The notes: generated from the sequence alone by a model not told the origin. Counted from the first letter of the stretch, positions 42,324-53,229 are shown. The stretch is 64,000 bases of DNA from Strigamia acuminata (GCA_949358305.1 OX442322.1:1800001-1864000); one strand, 5' to 3'. Translations and numbers: made by a program.

Positions 42324-43449
42324 AGTTTTCTAAAATTTTGTTAGATTTTGTAAAACTTTGCTAGATTTGAGAAGTAAAGTGGTATGGTACAAAAAGTACT
42401 GTGTATCTGTACCAGTACCGCTGCAGAAATCCACACAATCTGAAATTCTGGTATGACTACAGTAGTGCAATCAAACTTGGAAAATTGGGACAAACATTTA
42501 TTTAAAATGCAAATATCTCGAGAATGAAAGCTCGGATCGTTAAAAACTAAACACCAAACGAAATAGCGAAAAAAACTGCACCAGAAACATTAATGAAACA
42601 ATACTACCCCCGTGGTAACCCTTGTCGCATTGTCGGGCATGAATTTCCGTGAATTTTGACGTGTCGCGCCAGGTAATACCAAAATGTCGTGCCAGGCCAT
42701 ACCACCAGCATGATCAATAGCGACATCAATACCTAAATGTCGCACTATTTCATAAAATTGTGTGTAAACTTCACGGTGTCGTGTCAGGCCATAACACCGG
42801 CATGATTAATAGCGACATCGCGCCTCTGCATTTTTGCTGGCAGCAGCAAGATTGGTTGGCGCGAATTCGTGTGTCGCGCCAACCCATGTCGCGCGTAGTA
42901 CGTAACACCGAAAGTAGGATTAAGCGAAAAACTCCTGCCACAATTTTCTGGACCATACGAAATAGTTCGACGCACAGCGCCAAACAATTATGAAATTAGG
43001 AATTCATCAGGAAAGAAATCTGACATCGTGAATGTAGAGCGTTTGAAATCATACAAATCACGAGAGGAAATTCCAGAAACTACTTTGAAAGAGCAAAGAA
43101 AGTGACATTTTCAGACGAAGTGAAAGAAACTTCGCAAAAAGACGATGAAAATGGGGAAATTACACGGAAAATCAATGATTCGCAAGAGAAACTCAAAATA
43201 AGTGCAAAAGAAAGATTTATAGATGACAAAGATCAAATTTCATTACGTACACTGTTTGAAATGAAGCCAGCGGATACGAAACAGCAGGATCAGTTGTTGA
43301 AATCGTCGCTGGTTGAAATAGAGAAAATTCAGTTGCAGAAACAATCACCAGGTGTCGCTAGTGCGGACGCGCTTGTGCAACAACCTGTTGAAAGCGATTT
43401 CCAGTCGCGCCGATTAAGAAAGCAGATTCGCCGTGATTATCGAGATTAG

Positions 43450-43899
43450 TTTTAACGTTACTGTCGAGGCGAGCACAAGTGTATTGTCGCGAACCAAAAC
43501 ATAACTTGAATTTGACATTACTCTGAGACAATTGAACAGCAATTTTTGTGAGAGCAGGTACTTTTAAGCCGTTGAAAATGAAATAGACAGTGCGTTGAAA
43601 TGAGAGAGGGAATCGAAACGAATCTGTCGTAAATTTCACAGCGATTGAAAGAAACTTCGCATATTTTTTTTCTTTGAAACATTAAACTAACATTTAATTT
43701 TAAGAATCAATAGAATTAATATTGCATATTTAATTAGTCTAACCAAAATAATTTGCATACTGTATAAATTTTGCACATAGTATTAATTTAATGGAAATTA
43801 ATGAACTTTAGAATGAATTAATTGTACATTTGAATCAGATTAGTCACTAATGAATTTTAATTTAAGGTTTGAAATTTTTTTTTGAAATATTAGGAATTT
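43450..43899 (+). other. Spacer between gypsy pol and the Ulp1 ORF
   Basis: AT-rich, with no assignable frame. It could hold a splice or initiation signal for the downstream ORF, but none is clear. Confidence 0.35.
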
Positions 43900-43930
43900 A
43901 TGGACGAAATGACAGGAATGGATCTCAAGG

Positions 43931-45244
43931 ATGCCTCAGACGAGGACGATGACACCGCGTCAGTCTGCTCGGGTGTTTCGACGAGGTTGTATGGCTTATG
44001 ATCATAAGTCGCAATTGAAGCATTTGGACGAATTGGAAGAGGAAGTAGAACCATTACCTTCCGAGATTAAGCCATTGACGGAGTTCATGACATTCAAGCG
44101 CCCATTTTCTGAAGGCAAAGAAGCACGAGCAAAAGCGAAAGTGCATGAAACGCCACTAACGCCTAAACAGCAGAGTAAGATAGCACAAAGAAAGAAGTGT
44201 CTGCTAGCCAAACGAGCTGCTGGAAATATCGAGAAGCAGAAATTTTCAGAAGAAGGCTTAAAAATTATGCAAAAGCAGGCCGACAAGACGATTGAGCGAA
44301 ATAAACGACGATTTCGAGAGTTGCGTTTGGAACAACGCCACATGGCGGATGAGGTCTTAAAGAAAAGCTTGAAAAGTATGGACAAACGAGCTGTCTATAA
44401 TGCCTGGTTTAAATCAGCGGACGCGTTGCTCAAGCAAGAAGCACTTATCCGTAAGAACATTCAACGAGCACAAGCTTTAGCCCGTCGAGAATTTAAAGAA
44501 GACCCCTGCGTGGTAATGCCAACCCCAGTGCATAATTATCGTGTAAGATTGTCGGACGATCTTCAGTTGGAAGCACTCCAGTTGACCATTGATTTTCACT
44601 TCAAACCGATGGAAGAGTTGGTGAAGACGATGTTGGGCGACCCGCCAATCGAGATCAAGAACCACGAGATGGCTTCTCTGGAACATCTAGCGCCAGGACG
44701 TAAGGCCTGGGTCCACACAGGAATTGTCAATTTCTATTTGCAGTTGGTCGCAAGACAGGATAAGCGAGTCTGTGCCTTCCAGGTGGAGCGAGTGGCGGCG
44801 ATGATTGATCCAGATCGTTTTCCTGAGGCAATTAAGTGGTTGAGGAAAATCCACGACATGGATGGGAAGAGTATTTGGGTTATGCCTATACCAGAATTCG
44901 AACACTGGCAACTCTTCATTTTGGACTGGCGTGCATTTCCAGCCCAAGTGGTGTTGTATGATCCGAGCGGGCTTCTCAACCTTAATTGCCCTGCTTGGGA
45001 GCAAATACATAATTGTTTCGTCGGAATTGTTCTTCATTTCCAGAGAGGTATAGTGTTGTGGGATCCACCCCGCATGCAGCAATTAGACGAAGACAGCTGC
45101 GGGCCCACAATACTTTACTTCGTGTGCTGATATTTGGTCGACAGAGATTTGATGCGACATGGACATCCGATCCATTTGCGACAGCGCAATTTGCTTGAGA
45201 TTGTCCATGAAGAATTCTTACCCTTCGAGAAGGAGGATGAATGA
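43931..45244 (+). pseudogene. Ulp1/SENP-type (C48) cysteine protease ORF downstream of gypsy pol
   Basis: The N-terminal 200 residues are basic and probably coiled-coil. The C-terminal half is a Ulp1-like protease that would cleave SUMO or related isopeptide bonds. The catalytic set is visible: His325 (FEHWQL), Asp344 (LYDPSG), Gln384 (MQQLDED) and Cys390 (DSCGP). An in-frame TGA at 45128-45130 interrupts the frame nine residues after the Cys, and the same frame continues with a plausible domain end to 45244. An upstream ATG at 43900 opens an acidic frame that would need a shift near 43985 to join, so the true start is unsure. It lies after pol and before the 3' LTR, on the same strand: the env position. 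Confidence 0.75.
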
Positions 45245-45674
45245 ATCAAGACTTAAACTTTTTTTTTGATGTTTTGTTTGTTTTGTCGATGAAGCAAGCG
45301 CAGGTGAACTGTAGCGAACAGAGACGTTACTTTAATTTATTTTGAACATTGTGTGTTGTATTTTCTTTTATTGTTTTTCTTTATTTTTATAGAAAATTTT
45401 GAAAATGTAAGAAAAAAAAAGTAATATAACTGTGAAAACTTTAAAAAGTGTTGTTTTTGAAGGTTAGAAAACCTGAGTGTTTTGAATCTAAACCAATTTG
45501 AATTTGTATTTCTTTTTACTATTATTTGTTTTGATAGTGTATTTTGCACTATCAAAGCACAAAGCATGAATAACGCAAAGGGATACTCATAAGATTAGCA
45601 TGACTAACACGGGGATTTAGTTTATTTAATTTGGTATTGTGTTTTTGAGAGTCCAAAAAACCAGAAGGGAGGAT
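45245..45674 (+). other. 3' region of the gypsy element with polypurine tract
   Basis: No coding frame. It ends in CCAGAAGGGAGGAT, a purine-rich tract directly before the LTR start TGTTACGCGG. Confidence 0.55.
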
Positions 45675-46172
45675 TGTTACGCGGTGAACCACACGCCGTA
45701 AACCGGCTGTTATTCACACGCCTTCGTAAGCATTTAGCTCAATCTAGTCCCACAAACTCTTACTAGAATTCGCCTTAAGCGATGAGCCGATTAATTAACC
45801 CCATTCAATTATAATAGAACGATCTAAGTTTACTTAAGAGCAAACAAGAACTGAGGAGCTCAGTTCTCTCTAGGTTGCCGAAGTTCTAGCTTGTCGATCA
45901 GTGTATGATTCGGCATCTGGAATTAGGCTTACAAAACAAGTGTTGATCATGCTTTTCTAGATTTAAGTTTAGGTTTAAGTTATTATCTAGTGCTTTATTA
46001 TTTGGATTAAGTCAGTGTACATTTTATGATTTAATAAAGATTTTATATTATTTGTTTAATGAATGAGCCCTCTTTATTTCCCCCTTATCTGCAGCTTAGT
46101 TAGATGCAATTAGTAGCAAAGTTAAACCCAAAACATTACGTGGTCTAATAGTGGCATTTGGGCCATGTAACA
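45675..46172 (+). repeat. 3' LTR of the gypsy element
   Basis: 498 bp, starting TGTTACGCGG and ending GCCATGTAACA, with AATAAA near 46032. It is preceded by a polypurine tract, so it is a 3' LTR rather than a solo LTR. No matching 5' LTR is in the window, so the element is truncated on the left. Confidence 0.75.
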
Positions 46173-46781
46173 ATATAAAATATTTTTTAATGCTGAAGGA
46201 TTTAAACAACCATGCTTTTTTTAAAATGTAATATGTAGTTCACTGATTAAGCTATTTTTTTAGATACAATGATCAAAATTGGGGCTACATAACAGCAGCT
46301 GCGTTCAAAAAGTTTTTGGTTTCCGAAACCAAAACACAAACACCAATTACACTTTAATATGACGTTTTGAATGCTGCTACTGATTTGAATTGTTATATTT
46401 CACTGACTAGCTGCTAGTGCTTGTTGCTATTTCCTTTATTACTTGTCTTTTCTTAATTTATACATAAAACATTTCAGGTACCTAAACTAAGACCAAGCAT
46501 GGAAAACCGGGAAATGAATAAACCAAAAGCATATAATATGCATGCCAGAAAGTAGATCAGATTAGATGAAAAAATTCAGATATAATTTAATGGCCCCCCA
46601 GATAAAATGGGTTTCCCCCAAAAAACAATTGAATCCCCCCCAAAAGAATCATTTTCCCACAAAATATCCTTTTTGGCCCCCTGATAACAGAATTTCTCAC
46701 CCAAAAAAAAATGAGATAGCTCGTTTACCTTCCACCCCTCCCCCCCCCCCCCCCCCCCGTTGATGATACTCGTTTGAATAT
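46173..46781. other. AT-rich spacer with a poly(C) run
   Basis: No gene seen. A run of 18 C residues is at about 46741-46758, preceded by C-rich imperfect runs. Confidence 0.4.
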
Positions 46782-47263
46782 TGTTACGCGGTAGAGCCGT
46801 ACTGTGTATCGGCTGGCTCTATTTTTCTGTTTATGCCATTAATGCAATAAAACCTCACTAGACGGCGCTGTGCACCTAATTAGATGCACAGACCGATCAA
46901 CTAAGTTAATGGGGGGAATAGAAGCTTACTTAACAAGCTGTGTAAGCCTGAGAGCTCAGTTCTCTTTGGGACTCTCTTTATCCTTCACCTACTACTGTCA
47001 GCCGGTTAACAGAGAGACAGGACTAGGTTTCTGAATTGAATTGACAAACACATCATCTTATTACACGAAAGGAATAAATGATTGATTTATATTTTAGTTT
47101 AAGAATAAACAATGTAATAAGAGTTATGACCGAACATTTATATTAATAAATGTCCGACTTGATTTAATAAAGCCAACAGGCATTTTACATATAAAACTCT
47201 ATGTCTTTCTTGATTTAAACTCATGTCACGTTGGTCTAAACAATCCCCTTCAGCCACATAACA
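46782..47263 (+). repeat. Solo LTR of a related gypsy family
   Basis: 482 bp, starting TGTTACGCGGTAG and ending CAGCCACATAACA, with the 4-bp TSD ATAT on both sides. It resembles the LTR at 45675-46172 in its first ten bases and layout (CCTCACTAGA, aataaa-type sites), but is a different subfamily. Confidence 0.75.
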
Positions 47264-47433
47264 ATATATTTAAAAGTGGGCTTTCGTCCACTTGCAGAGC
47301 CGTGAAGAGATAGGAATTGATTTGGTTTGAGAGTTTGTTTGCTAAACGTGTCGATAAACTCTGGTGATGAATCTAATTTTTTACAGATTGAAAACGTTTT
47401 TGATGTGTTTCGAAATGGAATTATTGTTTTTCC

Positions 47434-47700
47434 TCCGATAACCAGCTCCACTTTTGCTTGTGCAGAATGTTTGCCGTTATTAACGATGCATTGATAGCTT
47501 TCTTTGTGACTTAATTTGACGGCTTTTATTATTAGGTTAAAGCCATTTAATATGACATCATCTTTTTCCATTATAATTCTACCATCCTTATACACCATGA
47601 CAAAGCCAGATCGACACGGTACGCATCAAATTCTCGCGGAAACTTGCGTTGCCTTTTCCACATTTGCACATTTGGCCGCAGATGCCTCATCGATATTTTC
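47434..47700 (-). pseudogene. Immunoglobulin-like domain fragment
   Basis: The minus frame reads VYKDGR, then about 25 residues later the ESYQCIVNN signature (the Tyr-x-Cys of an Ig F-strand), then AKVELVI as a final strand. This is the second half of an I-set Ig domain. In another frame upstream, a Cys in a suitable place (SAAKCAN, near 47670) could be the partner Cys. It has no start, and its downstream frame runs into the solo LTR. Probably a decayed or isolated exon of a cell-surface protein gene; coding status is uncertain. Confidence 0.4.
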
Positions 47701-47739
47701 AAATACATTTTGTTTTGCCTATTTTAATCCCCGTGTTTA

Positions 47740-49306
47740 AGGTGCGCGCCACAAGTACAGAACAATTATTTTTTTTTAAAATAATTCTTTTTGCGCTTCA
47801 TCTGGAATCAAACCAATTTTTTAATACATGTATTTTGGCATTAAAATTCATTTAAAATTAACAGGTTTATTATTTTTGTAGAAAAATAAATTTGGCAGTG
47901 ATTTTCCTTAAAAATGGGGGTGACATAAGTATAGAATATTTTAGGTTTGACGCAAAAAATAGAGAAAATTAATACCACAAAACATGCCTTTGATTGATTA
48001 GTCAATCAGTGATTATGTCATCAATTTTCTGCCATTTTTGAATTGTATTACTTGCTATTTTCTTATTTTGATGCAATCCCTTGTGCAGAACTTGTAATCA
48101 TTGTATAAATCGCTGAAATATGGCAATTAAAGTCACTGGGGCTCTCCAAACAGCAAATCCATAGAAGATCAGAAAGAAATTAATCAATTATATCAAAAGT
48201 CCTAACCTAAAGATGAAAATCAAATATGGAAGCAAGACGGGGAGGACCAAAAATGACAATGCAGCAAGTGGACAGGAATATTTTGTGCCTGGCACTGACT
48301 TAGCTGTTGTCTGCAAATGAAATTTGCACACATGTAGATGTAATTGTGTCCTTAGCAAACAATTCAAAGCAAACTAAACAATTGCGATCACCTTTGTTAT
48401 CAGAAAATAGCTGTAAAACTGTGGTTAACTGAAGCCCATAAATTGAAGTGCTCTGATTAGACTAATACCAAGCTGCTCTGGACCAAATCATAAAACTGAG
48501 TGCTTTTTACAGGCAAAATATAGTTCAGCTTAAATGGTCTGGATGGTTAGTGTAATAAGTGGCAAGATTTTAAGGAGAGGAGAGAGGTTTTCTGAGTGGG
48601 CAAAATCATGTGATGGTTTGGGTGACATTCGGGCAAAAATTACAGGCAAACATCATAATAATGAAAGGATGGAAAGATTCACAGAAGTATAAGGAAGTGT
48701 TGAACATGCATTTATTGCCATTTGGATGGAAAATTGTGGCAATAAATGGGTGTTTCAGCAGGACAATGCTCACTTCATGGTCCATTTTGGTTTTTCCTGT
48801 CTGCTTTCACATTTGGATTTCATGTTTTTGTTAGAATTTTTGATGCAATTGACTAATTTCTTTCAATTTCTTCCTAATCTTCTATCAATTTGTTGTATGG
48901 CGAGTTCCAGTGCCTTTAATCGCTTTATTTCAGCGATTTCTACAGTGGTTGAAAGTTTTGTACAATGGATTGCTTCAAAATAAGAAAATAGCAAGTAATA
49001 CAATTCAAAAATGTCAGAAAATTGATGACATATTCACTGATTAACTAATCAGACAAAGGCATGTTATGTGATATTAATTTTATTCATTTTGTTGCATCAA
49101 ACCTAAAATATACTATACTTATGTCACCCCCATTTTTATGTAAAATCACTGCCAAATTTATTTTTCTACAAAACTTGTAAACCTGTGGATTTTAAATGAA
49201 TTCTAATGCCAAAATACATTTATTAAAAAATTGGTTTGATTCCAGATGAAGCGCAAAAAGAAATATTTCAAAAAAACTGATTATTCTATACTTATGGTGC
49301 GCACCT
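47740..49306. mobile_element. Tc1/mariner-like fold-back element
   Basis: 1567 bp flanked by TA (47738-47739, 49307-49308). The outer ~340 bp on each side are inverted repeats with roughly 90% identity by eye. Weaker inverted similarity continues to about 525 bp, so the right end looks like an inverted copy of the left end, including what should be 5' transposase sequence. The unique centre (about 48264-48774) keeps a piece of transposase. Confidence 0.8.
48610..48785 (+). pseudogene. Tc1-like transposase fragment
   Basis: MVWVTFG, then KYKEVLNMHLLPF, and, one frame over, WVFQQDNAH. These are the order and spacing of the Tc1 transposase core around its second catalytic Asp (QQDNA). The downstream catalytic region is missing because the sequence turns into the inverted left end. 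Confidence 0.75.
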
Positions 49307-49308
49307 TA

Positions 49309-50307
49309 TATACTGAAATCTACGGTCATGTCGCGCGTACGTACCCACGAACCGGTTTGCAGAACCGAACAGCTTGTTTTGGGGGGTTATGAAAAAGAGG
49401 GAAAATCTTTTTAAAAAAAGGAATAAATAGTTTTATTTGGGGGATTGAAAAAGTGGGGGACAAATCCTTTCATTTTGGGAGGAAAAATACAGAGTATTTG
49501 GGGGGCGTCTTATTTGTGGCCAAAAAATTAACATAAACTCAACGTAGTTGTATTTACATGTACCAACTACAAAAATAAAAAATAGACATATTAATTAAAA
49601 GAATTTAAAAAAAGTTGCAAAGTTATTTGTTTTATTCACAGATCTGTGACATGTGACCAAACAACCACTATGTAATCAACTATTAAAGTGCTTGTTGCTG
49701 TTAAGCTTATAACTTGTCTTTTCTTATTTTATTCATATATTGTATATTTTAGTTCCCAGAACTATGTCAAAACGATATTAACACTAAAAGAATTGGGCAA
49801 ACTTTAAAACACCTATCTGATATCTACAGTTTAATAACCAAGCCTGAAAACCAGGACTGACAATGGGTCTAGGCCTGGCAGGGTAGAAGGCCCAGGACAT
49901 GTGGGACGCAGGACCATAGTCAGCTCTGGAGGGCGTGGGGCTATCATTTATTCAAATGGTAATAATGTTCGCAATAAAATAGATAAGTGAAATTTAAATT
50001 ACATTTAAAAATAAAATAGACCATTCAATGAGCAACTGTCCCGTTGCTCTTCCCTGAACATAAAGTGGCTGAAACTCGAGTTGAAATCACTAACCCAAAC
50101 CTTAGGCTTAACTGAAGAGGAGAGAAATACGCCTGACTGTATCCAGTTGAAATGATGGGACAAAGTCCTCAGCTGCTGGGCAAAACATGACGCCTCCAGT
50201 GGGGAGGAGGCACACAAATGCTCTCTACTCACTCATACCCGTGCAGTGTAGAGAGGAAATAAACCAGAATAAAATCTCAAAAGATAGAGAAAGCACACAC
50301 ATCAAAC
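49309..50307. other. Unannotated region
   Basis: No recognisable gene. Poly(G)-like runs occur near 49379-49510. A GC-richer stretch at 49855-49945 has no assignable frame. Confidence 0.35.
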
Positions 50308-50820
50308 TAAGAGGTTTCATTAAATGAGTGATTTGTTGATTACTTTGATTACTTTGATTAGTTGATTATTTGATGTATCATGAGACTGGATTCAACCAAT
50401 CCTGAGAATAATCATTTCATCAAATAAGCAACTAATCAAGTAATGAAGTAATCATCCCAAACCATGATTTTCTGCTGACTTGGGCCGATTATAAGTGCTC
50501 TCAACTCAAACCAACATGGCGGCGCCACACCCGCTTCAACCACACAAGGTCATAATTTAACAAAGTGTGCTCAGTTTAGGTTAAACTAAAACATTAAACA
50601 AGTTAGGGAGTTGCAATTGTTACTTATAGCAACTTTTTTTTAACAATTGCTACGTGTCTAGGTTACAGTTTAAACAATTCCGCCCATCGGAACAATCTAC
50701 ATGTTACGGTTGCTCGCATAACCTTCTCAGGTTGCCCATGCACGTTTGCACAGAAAGTCATGTGACCAACACAAAAAGTCATGTGACCTTCACATAATCA
50801 CACATACAAATAATCACATA

Positions 50821-51389
50821 CCGTATATCTTCCATTTGTCCGCGGGTCTATATTTGCCTGCGGACCTCTAACAACGCGCGGGGAAAAAATCCGCAGTGTC
50901 AATAGACCGCGGACCTCCAACAACTCGCGGGGGCGAAACGTCGATAGTACATTCACGCTTCGCAACAATCAACTCCAAAATCGTCGACGCTGCGTAACAA
51001 TCAAATGACGAAGGTACCTGTATATATGTAGCAAGTGCAATAGGGAACTGGTATTCAGTATTCTGTATTCGAAATGCCTCGTTCATTCGATCTCGACTTT
51101 AAGTTACGAGCTGTTAAATACGCAAAGGAGCATTCGGGCGAAAAGACTGCGAAGAAATTCGATGTTAGTCCTTCGACAATTCGGGATTGGAAGCAGAATG
51201 AAACGAAAATAGAAGAAAAAAGTAGAACGGGTGGAGAAAAACGAAAACATAATAATCCTACATAATTTTCTGAAATATTGTTGTTTTTAATAACCCGCTC
51301 CCTCCATTACCGCGCGGGCCTCGAATAGCGCTTGGGGTAATTTTTTTTTTGGTAAATAGCGCACGGGGGCGCTAATGGAAGATATACGG
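50821..51389 (+). mobile_element. Pogo-like element with BrkDBD-only ORF
   Basis: 569 bp flanked by TA. Terminal inverted repeats read CCGTATATCTTCCAT(T). GC-rich subterminal motifs (CCGCGGGTCTAT, GGACCTC) are also found in the MITE at 58642-58812. The DDE transposase domain is absent; only an N-terminal helix-turn-helix is encoded. Confidence 0.75.
51074..51265 (+). CDS. Brinker-type HTH DNA-binding protein (63 aa)
   Basis: The frame FDLDFKLRAVKYAKEHSGE followed by TAKKFDVSPSTIRDWK matches the Brinker/pogo-type N-terminal HTH (first helix FKLRAVKYA, recognition helix SPSTIRDWK). In autonomous pogo-like transposons this domain binds the terminal repeats. Here a stop follows a basic tail, so no catalytic domain is made. 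The ATG at 51074 gives a complete domain. If expressed, the protein could bind the ends of this element and its MITE relatives (inference). Confidence 0.7.
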   Translation: MPRSFDLDFKLRAVKYAKEHSGEKTAKKFDVSPSTIRDWKQNETKIEEKSRTGGEKRKHNNPT

Positions 51390-51486
51390 TAATCAGATTT
51401 TTAGTTGGGCCCTCAATAATTGAGTGATTATGATTATTGCAATAATCAAAGTAATCAACTAATCACTCATTTAATAAAACCCCCTA

Positions 51487-52281
51487 CTGTTTATTCTAAG
51501 TTATTCATAACAACAAGAGTTTCTATAGCAACCAGTGCGCTTAGCAACAATGGCGCATAGCAACAACAAACGACAATTGCAGCAAAACTACCATAGATAA
51601 ACTTAAACATCACAAAACCTAAAACTTAAACACAGCTTAAAAACGTAAGTACATTTGCTCTCAAAAACAGATATAAATTAGACAAATAAGGCTAAAACTT
51701 AACCTAAATAGACTTCACAATTAACAAAGCAGTAAAAGGTCTACAACCAATGGCCATACAGCCTCATTAAAACCCAGCTCTGCATTTGTTCACAAAGTCA
51801 GGTAGGAAAACAAATGTACATCAATACAAAGCAATAAAAATATACGAAGCATTAAAATATTGACAACCAGCTTGCTATGTTCCAGGAAAAACCCAACAAC
51901 AGTGAACAAGTGCAAGCAGAACCGCATGGCGGCCAGAAAGAAGCTAACTGCCGTGAATGAGAATGGAAACGAGCCAGGCAAACTCCCAGCGCTGTCCAAG
52001 GCATGACAGCAACGCAGGGACTTCCAACACAGCGTGGGGACACGGAAAAGAGCCAAAACGAAGCGTTTCCAAGCCGCTCTCACTCCCACAAGCAAATCCA
52101 ATGCTTTCATGTGCGCTCAACTACCAAAGACGCCCAAAACGTTCGTTTCCTGCCGTCACACATCTCAGATCACCACTAAAACACTGTAACATCAAGCAAA
52201 GGTCAGTAACAGTTAAAACAATCTGCAAAACCCTTATAAAAACTAATATTTTCGCTTAAATGTAGTTTCCCAAATCCAGTG
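51487..52281. other. Unannotated region
   Basis: No coding frame with recognisable similarity, and no clear repeat structure beyond AT-rich stretches. Confidence 0.35.
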
Positions 52282-52795
52282 CACTACCGTCTTAACCCGA
52301 ACAGTGCAGGATGGTGTTGTATTCGAATATAACACCATGGTGTTATATTTCATCAAAAAGTAGCAACTTAAATTTTTCGATCCAACGTCGTAGTAAAAAC
52401 GTTTTTAGATCGAATGTCGTAGAAACGTAACGTTTCTTGGACTACAAACTAGGGAAATTCCCTAAATACAGACAACAAACTAAGAAAATTCCATAAATAC
52501 AGACAACAAACTAGTGAAATTCCAAAAGTGCAGACAACAAACTAGAGGAATTTCCTATACACACACAACAAACTAGAGGAATTTCCTATACACACACAAC
52601 AAACTAGAGGAATTTCCTATACACACACAACAAAGTAGAGGAATTTCCTAATTACAGACAAATCTGAATTCAAATATATTAGAATACAACACGATGGTGT
52701 TATATTCGAATTTTTTGACCATGTTTACCAATTCGAGGTTTTTTTAAAACTCGAATACAACACCATCCTGCACTATTCGGGTTAAGACGGTAGTG
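52282..52795. mobile_element. CACTA-ended short inverted-repeat element
   Basis: 514 bp with 47-bp terminal inverted repeats that start CACTACCGTCTTAACCCGAA and differ at about one base. No transposase. A clear target-site duplication was not found, so the superfamily (CACTA suggested by the ends only) is uncertain. Its centre is a tandem array. Confidence 0.65.
52443..52660. repeat. 31-bp tandem repeats with internal palindromes
   Basis: About seven units of AACTAGAGGAATTTCCTATA plus a CA-rich linker (period 31). Each unit contains a small palindrome such as AGGAATTTCCT or GGGAAATTCCC. The last three to four units are nearly identical. Confidence 0.85.
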
Positions 52796-52796
52796 C

Positions 52797-53229
52797 TATG
52801 GCGGCCACATTGGAAATGCACGCCCAGCTCCTTCACAAGTAAACTGGAACCGGAACTGCTCACAGAAACGGTTTAAAAACACATTAAAGTGACAAACAAC
52901 GAAAAACCAACACCCAAAACGACCACAAGTGACTGACAACACATCCCTTGTTCGATTCCGGCACGACAGGTAGCACGACATCCACCTTGGGATTTCAGGG
53001 ATCGAGACCGCCGGGCGGCCAAGCAACTAGCCGTGCCAGATACGTCTGAAAAACTTGTGGTAAAAATCCTTGAACCAAATTAAAAACTCTTCCTGCCTTT
53101 TTAGAGGTGAACAGTGAGTCCCCCAATCTTTTTGTTGCTTGCAACATCGTAAAGCATTCATGAATGCATTTTACAATCCTCATAAACCATATTGAACTTT
53201 GGACATACAGCTCAAAGTCACACTGATAG
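52797..53229. other. Spacer between two elements
   Basis: I see no gene or repeat here. It ends in GATAG, the left target-site duplication of element F. Confidence 0.4.

Larger units (their letters stand above)
41669..42909. mobile_element. Mutator-like (MULE-type) element carrying a RING-finger ORF
   Basis: 1241 bp flanked by the perfect 9-bp TSD GAAAGTAGG (41660-41668, 42910-42918). Removing 1250 bp joins the gypsy integrase exactly in frame. Its ends are imperfect inverted repeats (GGCCGCTGTACTGGGCGCGAC versus GGTGTTACGTACTACGCGCGAC) and are followed by repeated GTTGGCGCGAC motifs. A 9-bp TSD and GG-starting ends fit Mutator-like (or Merlin-like) elements. No transposase is present, so it is non-autonomous. 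Confidence 0.8.
39208..43449 (+). pseudogene. Ty3/gypsy Pol: protease, RT, RNase H, integrase (decayed)
   Basis: Order: aspartic protease (VMDTGAKRNLLSEE), RT ([16 protein letters not shown] and the [15 protein letters not shown] region), a catalytic box reading YIND instead of YxDD, RNase H (STDASAYGLGAIL), and the HKSGKKHTDADALSR tail. The integrase lacks its zinc head and first Asp. LSD is followed by a stop, and the usual Glu of NGLxERFN is Lys (NGLTKRFN). The integrase C-terminus resumes after a Mutator-like insertion at about 42919 and includes GPYEIV and VNVERLKSY. A one-base shift near 43098-43105 leads to a charged tail ending at 43449. At least five frame changes make it nonfunctional. 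Confidence 0.88.
50310..51484. mobile_element. Inverted-repeat element (MITE-like) hosting a pogo-type insertion
   Basis: The ends are inverted repeats of about 45 bp (AGAGGTTTCATTAAATGAG versus GGGGGTTTTATTAAATGAG, then GATTxGTTGATTACTTTGATTA), possibly flanked by TA. The pogo-like element 50821-51389 lies inside. No transposase is visible in the remainder. Confidence 0.55.

Noticed and set aside
43900-45244. Adenovirus-type protease of a Maverick/Polinton
   Set aside because: The motif order His…Asp…Gln…Cys with DSCGP fits C48 better, and no polymerase B, packaging ATPase or capsid gene is nearby.
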